Assembly (NCBI RefSeq): GCF_029382225.1
Contig: NZ_JARLTC010000005.1
Span: 248,001-312,000, forward strand
Origin: Spongiactinospora sp. TRM90649
GTDB lineage: Bacteria; Actinomycetota; Actinomycetes; Streptosporangiales; Streptosporangiaceae
DNA length: 64,000 nt
Direction: 5' to 3'
Part shown: positions 32,456 through 40,322 of the stretch, piece by piece
How positions within the stretch are numbered: position 1 is the first letter of the stretch
Layout: every line of letters starts with the position of its first letter
The notes under the pieces: generated by a model
The model's input: only the letters and a program-made list of their open reading frames with translations
Told to the model about the DNA's origin: nothing
Databases searched by the model: none
Program-made: the position numbers and the translations under genes

Positions 32456-33661
32456 TCAACGCACCGAGACACCCGGATGGTACTTGGGCACCCGCACGTT
32501 GACCTTGGTGCCCGCGCCGGAGGCGGTTTCCACGACCAGGCCGTACTCGTCGCCGTAGACCTGGCGCAGCCGCACGTCCACGTTGGCCAGGCCGACCCCG
32601 CCCGCGCCGGAGCGATCGGCCCCGTCGCCCGACAGGATGAGCCGCAGCCGTTCGGGGTCCATGCCGACGCCGTCGTCCTCGACGCTGATCGAGCACTCCG
32701 CCCCGGCGTCCTCGGCGACGATCGCGATCCGGCCGGTGCCCGGCTTGCTCTCCAGGCCGTGGCGCACCGCGTTCTCCACCAGCGGCTGCAGGCACAGGAA
32801 CGGCACGGCCACCGGCAGCACCTCGGGGGCGATGCGCAGCGTGACCTGGAGCTGGTCGCCGAACCTGGCGCGTTCCAGAATGAGGTAGCGGTCGATGGAG
32901 CGCAGTTCCTCGGCGAGCGTGGTGAAGTCGCCGTGCCTGCGGAAGGAGTAGCGGGTGAAGTCGGCGAACTCCAGCAGCAGTTCCCTGGCCCGCTCGGGGT
33001 CGGTGCGGACGAACGAGCCGATCGTGGTCAGCGAGTTGTAGATGAAGTGCGGGGAGATCTGCGCCCGCAGCGCGCGGACCTCGGCCTCCATCAGCAGGGT
33101 CCGCGAGCGGTCGAGCTCGGCCAGTTCGAGCTGGGAGTCGACCCAGCGGGCGACCTCCTGGGCGGCGCGGACGAGTCCGGCGGAGGCGTGGTCGCCGTAG
33201 GAGGTCAGGGTGCCCACCACGCGGTCGTCGGGCGTCAGCGGGACCACGATCGCGAACCTGATCGGGCACTCCGGGACGTCGCAGGTGACCACGTCGGGGC
33301 CGAAGACGTGAGTCCTGCCGTCCTTGAAGGTGACGCCCGCCAGGTCGAAGGCGGCGGCGGCGTGGTGCTCGCCCGCGCCATCGTAGACCAGCGGGCGCTC
33401 GCCGTCGGTGATCGCCAGGGCGTGCGAGCCGAGCAGTTCGCGCAGGTAGCGCGACGCCTTGGTGGCCCCGGTCTCGGTCAGCCCGGCCCGCAGCGGCGGC
33501 GCGGCCAGCGAGGCGGTGTGCAGGGTCTCGAAGGTGGCCCGTTCGGCGGGGCTGCTGCCCAGCTCACGACGCCCGCCGAGTAGGCGCCACAGCACGAACG
33601 CGGGCACCACCAGCAGGAAGGTCACGACCAGCACCGCGACGAGGGGTTCCACTGTTGCCAC
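32456..33661 (-). CDS. LytS/YehU-type sensor histidine kinase
   Basis: A 401-residue kinase. One N-terminal helix (VAVLVVTFLLVVPAFVLWRLL) replaces the multi-helix sensor of classical LytS. A GAF-like region (about 40-170) contains two Cys in TCDVPECPIRFAIVVPL, a possible redox or metal site. His_kinase motif: ALRAQISPHFIYNSLTTIGSF with the phospho-His in PHFIYN. The ATPase domain has LQPLVENAVRHGLE and SVEDDGVGMDPE with GVGLANVDVRLRQVYG. The gene precedes the LytTR regulator by 73 bases and follows a HIT protein by 17 bases. It likely senses a carbon source taken up by the neighbouring symporters. Confidence 0.9.
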   Translation of the reverse strand: MATVEPLVAVLVVTFLLVVPAFVLWRLLGGRRELGSSPAERATFETLHTASLAAPPLRAGLTETGATKASRYLRELLGSHALAITDGERPLVYDGAGEHHAAAAFDLAGVTFKDGRTHVFGPDVVTCDVPECPIRFAIVVPLTPDDRVVGTLTSYGDHASAGLVRAAQEVARWVDSQLELAELDRSRTLLMEAEVRALRAQISPHFIYNSLTTIGSFVRTDPERARELLLEFADFTRYSFRRHGDFTTLAEELRSIDRYLILERARFGDQLQVTLRIAPEVLPVAVPFLCLQPLVENAVRHGLESKPGTGRIAIVAEDAGAECSISVEDDGVGMDPERLRLILSGDGADRSGAGGVGLANVDVRLRQVYGDEYGLVVETASGAGTKVNVRVPKYHPGVSVR

Positions 33662-33678
33662 AGCGGCAGGCTAACCCC

Positions 33679-34122
33679 TCAGAGGTGAAGAGCGGAGCGG
33701 ATCTTTTCCGCGTAAGCCGCGGCCTCGGCGTCATCCGCGTATTTCACCCTTGGCCAGAAGAATCCCCGCAGGCCGTCCTTGCGGTTGCGCGGCACCACGT
33801 GCACGTGCAGGTGCGGCACGCTCTGGCTGATCCGGTTGTTCATGGCCACGAACGTGCCCGCCGCCGACAGCCCCTCCTCGACGGCCCCCGCCACCTGCCG
33901 CACCCGCTCGAAGAACGGCCCCACGACGGGGACCGGCAGGTCGGTCAGGGTCTCGACGTGGAGACGCGGGATCACCAGCACGTGCCCCTTGAACACCGGC
34001 CGGGTGTCGAGGAACGCGACGGCGGTGTCGTCGTCCAGCACGAGGTGCGCGGGCCGCTCGCCGGCCGCGATGGCGCAGAATAGGCATTCCACGCGGCCCA
34101 GTCTGTCAGGGCCCTCCGACAC
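33679..34122 (-). CDS. HIT family nucleotide-binding hydrolase
   Basis: A 147-residue histidine-triad protein. The catalytic motif is HLHVHVVPR near residue 110, preceded by NNRISQSVPH. An N-terminal C-x2-C (CLFCAI) begins the typical HIT body, and RPVFKGHVLVIPR matches the substrate-binding strand. Such proteins cleave AMP-linked or dinucleoside substrates; the physiological substrate is unknown. The GTG at 34122 is used; an internal GTG at 34092, just before ECLFC, is also possible and would give the usual family length. Confidence 0.9.
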   Translation of the reverse strand: MSEGPDRLGRVECLFCAIAAGERPAHLVLDDDTAVAFLDTRPVFKGHVLVIPRLHVETLTDLPVPVVGPFFERVRQVAGAVEEGLSAAGTFVAMNNRISQSVPHLHVHVVPRNRKDGLRGFFWPRVKYADDAEAAAYAEKIRSALHL

Positions 34123-34152
34123 CTTCGTTCAGGCCCGCGTCGAAGACCCGGT

Positions 34153-34530
34153 TCAGGCCCGCTTGGCACCGCCCTTGGCACGCCGCTTGCGCAGCGCGCG
34201 GAAGACCAGCACGGCCACCGTGCCCGCGGCCGCCAGCAGCAGCCGGGAAGGCCCCCGGCGCCGGGGCTCCTCCCCCGTCTCCTCGCCCGTGACGGGCGCG
34301 CTGAGGGACTCCGGAACGGCCTTCCCGCGCGTGGCGGGAACGGCCGGCTCCGCCCCCTCGGCGGCCTCGTTCCAGACGTCGCCGCGGACCGGCCCGGCCT
34401 GCGTCTTCGGGGGAACGTTCAGCGACCCGCTCTCATCGGGCGGGACGGCCTCGCCCACGGAGAGCCGGTGCGCGCCCATCTCGCCCGCCGTGTTCTCGGT
34501 GTGCGTCTCCCCGGGGTCGGTCTCGCGCAT
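34153..34530 (-). CDS. Small single-pass membrane protein, unknown
   Basis: A 125-residue protein of unknown function. Residues 1-90 are hydrophilic, acidic and Pro/Glu/Thr-rich, probably disordered. A single helix (LLLAAAGTVAVLVFRAL) is followed by a basic tail (RKRRAKGGAKRA), which by the positive-inside rule puts the C-terminus in the cytoplasm and the long acidic part outside. Lies 30 bases upstream of the HIT gene on the same strand. No homologue recognised. Confidence 0.65.
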   Translation of the reverse strand: MRETDPGETHTENTAGEMGAHRLSVGEAVPPDESGSLNVPPKTQAGPVRGDVWNEAAEGAEPAVPATRGKAVPESLSAPVTGEETGEEPRRRGPSRLLLAAAGTVAVLVFRALRKRRAKGGAKRA

Positions 34531-34548
34531 CTGGAACCTCCACTCGAC

Positions 34549-34569
34549 ACGGCCGGCCGCTCCGGCCGT
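34549..34569. terminator. Hairpin downstream of the lipid kinase gene
   Basis: ACGGCCGG (34549-34556), loop CCGCT, CCGGCCGT (34562-34569): perfect 8-bp stem 44 bases past the lipid kinase stop and 19 bases before the start of the next minus-strand gene. A plausible terminator between the two. Confidence 0.55.
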
Positions 34570-34612
34570 ACCCGCTCGACTACCCCGGGTGCCGGGCGCA
34601 AACCCGTGGCGC

Positions 34613-35551
34613 TCAGCGGTCCTCGAAGTCGGCGGGGACCATCACCCGCAGGCCGTTGGGCACCGTGCGCAGCGTGATCGGCGTGCGCAGCCGGACCTCG
34701 CCGTCGACGTCGGCCGCCATCGGCGGGTCGGTCTCCAGGTACATCTCGCCGCCGGTGACGAACGGCCCCCCGGCCAGGCTGCGCCACCTGCCGGTGGCCG
34801 CCCTGACCATGGTCTCGGTCAGCAGCCGCAGCCGCTTGCCCGAGCCGAGTTGGTAGGCCACCAGCGTGCCGTTGTCGATGCTGATGTCCTTGGCCACCTG
34901 CCACCCGCCGTGGAACCGGCCGTTGGCCACGTTGAGCTGGTGGGTGAGCAGTTCGTGGCGGCGGCCGTCCACGGTGATGTAGGCCCGGAAGGGCTTGTGC
35001 CCGGGCAGAATGGACAGCGCGGTCAGCGGGTAGGCGGCCCGCCCCAGCAGCCGCTTGAGCCAGGGCCGCACGGTGCCCGCGACCTCCACCGAGACCCCGA
35101 AGCTGGCCAGGTTGGCGAAGGGACGCCCGTCGGCCATGCCGAGGTCGATGTCGGCGACCTTGCCGCTGCGGAACACCTCGACGGCCCCAGGCAGGTCCAG
35201 CGGCAGGCCGAGGCTGCGGGCGAAGTTGTTGGTGGTGCCGAGCGGCAGGACGCCGAGCGCGACGTCCCGGTGCGCCAGATGCTTGACGGCGGTGCTGAGC
35301 GTGCCGTCGCCGCCGCCCACCACGAGCAGGTCGGGCGCCGTCGCGATGGCGCTCTCCAGCGTCTGCCGCAGGCGCTTGGGGTTGAGGACCGCGTGCACCG
35401 CGATCGGGTCGAACCCCTTGGCGCGGAGCTGGGCGAGCGCCTCGGGAAAGCGCCTCCGCCCCCTGCGCGAATGAGTGTTGATCACCACGGCGGCCTTCCG
35501 CTCCGTGCGGATGGCCGTGGTGTGCTCGGCCTTGCTGCGCTGCTCGCTCAC
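34613..35551 (-). CDS. Diacylglycerol/lipid kinase family protein (YegS/DagK-like)
   Basis: A 312-residue soluble kinase of the DAGK catalytic family, phosphorylating diacylglycerol or a related lipid. AAVVINTHSRRGR near residue 20 begins the fold, VVGGGDGTLSTAV near 77 is the nucleotide-binding GGGDGT, and LGVLPLGTTNNFARSLGLP follows. The C-terminal beta-sandwich has the usual D-x-D-G-E (DVDGE). GTG 35551 follows GAGGGAG closely and is preferred; GTG 35584 would add 11 residues. A strong terminator separates it from the downstream hypothetical gene. Confidence 0.88.
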   Translation of the reverse strand: MSEQRSKAEHTTAIRTERKAAVVINTHSRRGRRRFPEALAQLRAKGFDPIAVHAVLNPKRLRQTLESAIATAPDLLVVGGGDGTLSTAVKHLAHRDVALGVLPLGTTNNFARSLGLPLDLPGAVEVFRSGKVADIDLGMADGRPFANLASFGVSVEVAGTVRPWLKRLLGRAAYPLTALSILPGHKPFRAYITVDGRRHELLTHQLNVANGRFHGGWQVAKDISIDNGTLVAYQLGSGKRLRLLTETMVRAATGRWRSLAGGPFVTGGEMYLETDPPMAADVDGEVRLRTPITLRTVPNGLRVMVPADFEDR

Positions 35552-35670
35552 GCTCTCCCTCGACCGATGAGTGGGTGATCGCACCCGTTGCCCGCCAGCG
35601 GGTCACCTTCCCGCCCAGGGGGCGGATAGACCGCCGGAAGGAGGCTCATTGTACGACCATGATCGAAACA

Positions 35671-35705
35671 CGTCGCCGCCGCCGGGTGTACCGGCGGCGG
35701 CGACG
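35671..35705. terminator. 15-bp stem terminator of the M6 metalloprotease gene
   Basis: CGTCGCCGCCGCCGG (35671-35685), loop GTGTA, CCGGCGGCGGCGACG (35691-35705): a perfect 15-bp stem located 41 bases past the protease stop on the minus strand. The strongest hairpin of this sub-region. Confidence 0.85.
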
Positions 35706-35745
35706 CGCCGTCATGCGGGCGAGCCGTTTCCGGCCGCCGGCGAGG

Positions 35746-38511
35746 CTACTTCTTCGGAGGGGTCACCTGGATGAACGCGGCGAGGTTGCCCGGCAGCGGG
35801 GTGAGCAGCCGGAACTGGACGCCGAGCGCCTTGCCCTCGTCACCGGGGTTGCCGGAGCCGAGAACGTGGTCACCTGTCACGACCTGGCCGTACAGGTCCT
35901 TGGCCGGGGTGCCGTCCACGTTGACGACCCGGGTGCTGTAGCGCTGGTCGTTCTTGGAGGGCACGACCACCGAGGCGTCGCCGTCCCGGTAGTAGAGGGA
36001 GCCGTCACGGAGTTCGAGACCGGGGTACCAGGTCTTGGCGTCGGTGAAGTTCGGGACGGCGGACTGTGCGGCGAACTTGGTGCAGTACTCGCTGAACGGC
36101 TCACCGGGCGCCTCGAAGCACTCTGTGAACGGCGAGGTCTTCTTGACGGAGAAGGCCGCGTTGGAGGTCTGGGCCCGGCCAGGCAGGTTCTTGCTCAGGC
36201 TCGGGTCCTTCTCCGCCGCCTGGCCCTTACGCCGCAGCGGGTCGTAGTGCGAGTCCACCAGCAGCAGGCTGCCCTTGGGACCGATGCTCGGCGGTGCGCC
36301 GACGTTGCCCGAGATCTGGTTGGTGGTGTACGTGGAGTCGCGGTACCACACCAGCATGCCGGGAGCGTTGTAGGGGATCTTCTCGACCTTCCACGAACCG
36401 TCGCGCAGGTAGGTCGAGTCGTAGGCGTACTGCAGGCCCTTGTCGAAGCCGTCCAGGTTCCGCCACTCGGCCAGGTAGAACCGGTCGATGGCGCGGAAGC
36501 CGTCGTTCTGGGCCCAGCCGCCGCCGTGGGTGTTGGTGTTGGTGCCACCGGCCGCGGCCCAGCCGTTGGCGCCACCCTCGACGTCGTCGCTCCACACGGT
36601 GGTGGCGCCGTTGGTGATGGAGAAGTCGTCGGCGTGCCAGCCGCGCGGGGTGAAGGCCGCGTCGGTGTTGTAGGTCAGCCGCAGCTTGATCGTCTTACCG
36701 GCGAACGGCGCCAGATCGACGTAGTCGTGCCGCCAGCCGTCGGTGTTGCCGGTCAGGCCGTACTTCTTGTTGCCGAACGTGGAGAGGTTCTTGTTCGGGT
36801 CCGGGTAGTCGTCCGGCGTGGTGACCTCGTTGCCGGCCTGGTCGTAGACCTTCTGCTGGGCCCACGTGGCGCCGCCGTCGGTGGACACCTCGATGAAGCC
36901 GTAGTCCCAGTCCTGCTCGATCTCGTAGTTGTTCCAGAGGCGGAACTTCAGGTCGGCCCCGGCGGGCACCTGGATGTCGCGCATGAGCTTGACGTCGGCC
37001 CACTCCTGGTCCAGGTTCGACCACCAGGTCTTGGTGCCGCTGTGCGGCTCGACCATCTTGGACGGTGCGCTGGTCAGGTTCACCCGCACGCCGTCTTCGG
37101 TGAGCTTGGGTGTCCGCGAGGTCTGGCCGACGATCACCGTCCGTGACTTGTCACCCGGGTTGAAGACCTTCGGGTTGGCCCAGCCGAGCACCCACTTGTC
37201 CCACAGACCCATGTGGGTCGGCATGGACTGGAAGATCGGCCCGGAGTGGGAACCGCTGGACATCAGGTCCCAGAAGTCCACCGCGGACTCGGCGTTGCCC
37301 GAGGTGTCGTAGAGGTCGGGCAGGCCGAGGTCGTGGCCGTACTCGTGCGCGAAGACGCCGACGCCGGAGTCCTCGGGCTGCACGATGTAGTTGGAGACCT
37401 TGACGTTGGAGCCCGGCACCTTGTAGCCACCCGCCACCGCGCTGGAGTGCGCCCAGATGGCGTAGGTGCCCTGCTCGCCGCCGTCGCCCGACTTGTCGGC
37501 TCCGGCGTGCACGAGCACGAGGTGGTCGATCACACCGTCGGGCTCGGCGTAGTTGCCGTCGCCGTCGGCGTCGGAGACGTCCTCGGCGTCGTAGTCGGCC
37601 CAGGGGAAGTCCGGACGCTGCGCCGCGAGCACGTTCACCGCGTCGATCGCGAGCTGGGCCGCGCCGAGCTTGTTGTCGGGGTGGCCGGACATGTCCTGCG
37701 CGACGCCGCCACAGGCGGACGCGCCGTACCAGGCCTCGGAGTGCGGGGCCTTGATCCAGCCGACGGCCTCGCCGGTGACCGAGTAGGCGCCCTTGGACAT
37801 CTCCTCGTACATGTTCTTCATGGTGTAGCCGGAGATGTCGATGCCCGGCTTGCCGTCCGGCCCCTTGAGGTCCTTGCGCACCCGGTCGGTGATGCCCTGC
37901 TTGCTGTACAGCATCTTGTTGAAGTGCGCCGGGCTGAAGTCCGGCACCCAGAAGCTGTTGTTGTCCTTCTTGGGCAGGGTGGCCGGGTTGGGCAGCTTGT
38001 TGTGGAGCGGGCCGTTGAGCTTGGTGCCCTGCGGCTCGGTCACACAGTCGGTCGCGTCGCTGCCGATCTCACGGGGACGCTTGAACCCGGAGAAGTCGTC
38101 GTTGGCGTTCTCGTTGAACTCCACGAGGAGCGTGAGCAGCTTCGCGGTACGCGTCTGCTTGGACTTCTTGAAGATGAAGTCGGCGGGGTTCTTCCCGGTC
38201 CTGATCGCCTCGCGCTCGCGCTCGGCGAGGACGCGGCCGGTGACCGGGTTACCGCTGGAGAACTTCCGGTCGATCTTCTGGGCCGGCGTCAGGGAGCGTT
38301 CCCGTCCCGACAGCGACTTCTCGTCCTTCTCCTGCTCCACGCGGGGTGCCGCGTAGTTGATGTACTGGTCGGCGGCGCTGGGCTGATAGCGCGCCACTGA
38401 CGTATCCGACGGGGCGGCGGCCCCCACCACCGCGAGGCCGGCGACGGTTAACCCGATCGCCGGGACGATCGCGAGTAGGCGCCGGCCGGCGCCCCTGGCT
38501 CTGCTGGACAA
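35746..38511 (-). CDS. Secreted M6 family metalloprotease, immune inhibitor A-like
   Basis: A 921-residue exported zinc protease. TTG 38511 is chosen because GAGGGAGG lies 6 bases upstream; it gives a classical signal peptide of about 30 residues (basic start, LLAIVPAIGLTVAGLAVVG core, GAAA cleavage). Longer readings would bury that signal behind a Gly/Pro-rich stretch. A propeptide region follows (to about 130), then the M6 domain with the zinc motif HEYGHDLGLPDLYD near residue 392 and a Met-turn-like FWDLMSSG. Downstream, GADLKFRLWNNYEIEQDWDYGFIEVSTDGG looks like a MAM/jelly-roll domain. Such enzymes degrade extracellular proteins. It has its own terminator and a long upstream region. Confidence 0.93.
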   Translation of the reverse strand: MSSRARGAGRRLLAIVPAIGLTVAGLAVVGAAAPSDTSVARYQPSAADQYINYAAPRVEQEKDEKSLSGRERSLTPAQKIDRKFSSGNPVTGRVLAEREREAIRTGKNPADFIFKKSKQTRTAKLLTLLVEFNENANDDFSGFKRPREIGSDATDCVTEPQGTKLNGPLHNKLPNPATLPKKDNNSFWVPDFSPAHFNKMLYSKQGITDRVRKDLKGPDGKPGIDISGYTMKNMYEEMSKGAYSVTGEAVGWIKAPHSEAWYGASACGGVAQDMSGHPDNKLGAAQLAIDAVNVLAAQRPDFPWADYDAEDVSDADGDGNYAEPDGVIDHLVLVHAGADKSGDGGEQGTYAIWAHSSAVAGGYKVPGSNVKVSNYIVQPEDSGVGVFAHEYGHDLGLPDLYDTSGNAESAVDFWDLMSSGSHSGPIFQSMPTHMGLWDKWVLGWANPKVFNPGDKSRTVIVGQTSRTPKLTEDGVRVNLTSAPSKMVEPHSGTKTWWSNLDQEWADVKLMRDIQVPAGADLKFRLWNNYEIEQDWDYGFIEVSTDGGATWAQQKVYDQAGNEVTTPDDYPDPNKNLSTFGNKKYGLTGNTDGWRHDYVDLAPFAGKTIKLRLTYNTDAAFTPRGWHADDFSITNGATTVWSDDVEGGANGWAAAGGTNTNTHGGGWAQNDGFRAIDRFYLAEWRNLDGFDKGLQYAYDSTYLRDGSWKVEKIPYNAPGMLVWYRDSTYTTNQISGNVGAPPSIGPKGSLLLVDSHYDPLRRKGQAAEKDPSLSKNLPGRAQTSNAAFSVKKTSPFTECFEAPGEPFSEYCTKFAAQSAVPNFTDAKTWYPGLELRDGSLYYRDGDASVVVPSKNDQRYSTRVVNVDGTPAKDLYGQVVTGDHVLGSGNPGDEGKALGVQFRLLTPLPGNLAAFIQVTPPKK

Positions 38512-38851
38512 ACTGATCCTCCCTCGCCCGGGATGACCGGGCACATGTCCTGGCACGCCGGGTCTCAGCATGCCGTTACCGGATCCTTGGGACACCAGTG
38601 ACGCGGCATCCTAGAATCCGCCAATCGGGACGTTAGAGGAGAAGGTAAAGCTAGAGTAAAGCCGATTGTGTATGTTGCGGAATTGTGATCGAGGTACGAT
38701 CGGGGACGGTCAGAAAAACACCATTACGGCTGCCGGCGTACCTGTTAGGGCAGCCGCATAGCACAATGGTCCGGTACCACATCAAGCCGCGATCGGGCTA
38801 AGCGGAAGGTCGGGGAGGAAGTGGGATAGAGCGCCGCGTACAGTCGTGGTC
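38512..38851. other. Intergenic region between divergent protease and GlcD-like genes
   Basis: About 340 bases with two outward promoters. It is AT-richer between 38630 and 38720. A hairpin with arms CGGCTGCC (38727-38734) and GGCAGCCG (38749-38756) and a 14-base loop lies in the middle; GATCG-N5-CGATC also occurs near 38687. TACAGT (38839-38844) is a good -10 element 7 bases before GTG 38852. No riboswitch class was recognised. Confidence 0.5.
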
Positions 38852-40219
38852 GTGAGCAGCTCCACCATTGACCTCCTCGTGAAGGCCCTCCCCCACGGCC
38901 GGGTGATCACCGATCCCGACGTGATGGACTCTTACGCCAGAGACCGCACCTTCCTCGACCCGGGCGCGCCGCTCGGCGTGGTGCTGGCGGCCGGGCGCGA
39001 CGACGTCGTCGAGACGATGCGCTGGGCCACCGAGCACCGGGTGCCGGTGGTGCCGCGCGGCGCGGGCACCGGCCTGGCGGGCGGGGCCACCGCGACCGAG
39101 GGCTCGGTGGTGCTGTCCCTGGCCAGGATGGCGGAGATCAGGGAGCTGTCCCCGGCCGACGAGATCGCCGTCGTCGAGCCCGGCGTGATCACCGCCGACC
39201 TCGACGCCGCCGCGCGCGAGCACGGCCTGATGTACGCGCCCGACCCGTCGTCGTACGAGATCTCCACGATCGGCGGCAACCTGGCCACCAACGCGGGCGG
39301 CCTGCGCTGCGTCAAGTACGGCGTGACCCGCGACTCGGCGCTCGGCCTTGAGGTCGTCCTGGCCGACGGCCGGATACTCAACACCGGCCGCCGCACGGTC
39401 AAGGGCGTCACCGGCTACGACCTGACCGGCCTGTTCGTCGGCTCGGAGGGCACGCTCGGCGTGATCACCGCCGCCACGGTACGGCTGCGCCGCGCCCCGC
39501 TGACCGCGCCCGCCACGATCGCCGCCGAGTTCGGCTCACTGCGCGACGCCGCCTCCGCCGTGTCGGCGATCATCGCCGCCGGGTGCCAGCCGTCGCTGCT
39601 CGAACTCCTGGACCGCGCCACGCTGAAGGCCATCGACGACTGGCGCAACATCGGCCTGGAGCCGTCCGTCGCGGCGATGCTGATCGCGCAGTCCGACGCC
39701 GCCGACGGCGCCGACGCGGCGCGGCGGATGCACGACCTATGCGTCGAGCACGGCGCCTCGTTCGTGGCGGTGTCGGACAGCCCGGCCGAGACCGAGGGGC
39801 TCATCGGCATCCGCAGGATGGCGTACCCCGCAAAGGAGCGGCTCGGCTCCTGCCTGGTCGAGGACGTCTGCGTGCCGCGTTCCGCGCTGCCCGACATGAT
39901 GACCGCGATCGAGGCCGCGAGCGCCCGGCACGACGTGCTCATCTGCACCGTGGCCCACGCCGGCGACGGCAACCTGCACCCGGTGTTCGTCTTCGACCAC
40001 GGCGTGCCCGAGCCGCCGAAGCAGGTGTGGGACGCGGCCGACGAGGTCTTCCGCGCGGCGCTCGACCTCGGCGGCACCCTCACCGGGGAACACGGGGTCG
40101 GACTGCTCAAGCGGCGCTGGCTGGAGCTGGAGAGCGGCCCGCTGACCCGCGACCTGCAGGCGGGCATCAAGGGGGTCTTCGACCCGCTCGGCATTCTCAA
40201 CCCGGGCAAGGCCATCTGA
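38852..40219 (+). CDS. FAD-binding oxidase, GlcD/lactate dehydrogenase (VAO) type
   Basis: A 455-residue flavoprotein of the glycolate oxidase subunit D / D-lactate dehydrogenase group, oxidising a 2-hydroxy acid. The FAD-binding PCMH domain (about 35-215) has VPVVPRGAGTGLAGGATA, STIGGNLATNAGGLRCVKYG and GLFVGSEGTLGVIT. The C-terminal cap ends with CTVAHAGDGNLHPVFVF, GEHGVGLLKRRWLEL and FDPLGILNPGK, all family signatures. No Fe-S domain is fused or adjacent. GTG 38852 is preferred over GTG 38846, since TACAGT 7 bases upstream suggests a leaderless message. It is divergent from the secreted protease and 100 bases upstream of a Ser/Thr kinase gene. Confidence 0.93.
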   Translation: MSSSTIDLLVKALPHGRVITDPDVMDSYARDRTFLDPGAPLGVVLAAGRDDVVETMRWATEHRVPVVPRGAGTGLAGGATATEGSVVLSLARMAEIRELSPADEIAVVEPGVITADLDAAAREHGLMYAPDPSSYEISTIGGNLATNAGGLRCVKYGVTRDSALGLEVVLADGRILNTGRRTVKGVTGYDLTGLFVGSEGTLGVITAATVRLRRAPLTAPATIAAEFGSLRDAASAVSAIIAAGCQPSLLELLDRATLKAIDDWRNIGLEPSVAAMLIAQSDAADGADAARRMHDLCVEHGASFVAVSDSPAETEGLIGIRRMAYPAKERLGSCLVEDVCVPRSALPDMMTAIEAASARHDVLICTVAHAGDGNLHPVFVFDHGVPEPPKQVWDAADEVFRAALDLGGTLTGEHGVGLLKRRWLELESGPLTRDLQAGIKGVFDPLGILNPGKAI

Positions 40220-40322
40220 CCGATCGATCCGGCGCTATCCCACCCGCCCCAACTCGCACTTTGGTAGCGTGACTGACCAGAGTTAGACATTTTCGGGTGA
40301 TTTGTCGGGGGAGGTAGCGCCG

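Noticed and set aside
38640..38845. Possible riboswitch before the GlcD-like gene
   Set aside because: One hairpin is visible, but I could not match a known class, and the gene seems to start leaderless at GTG 38852.
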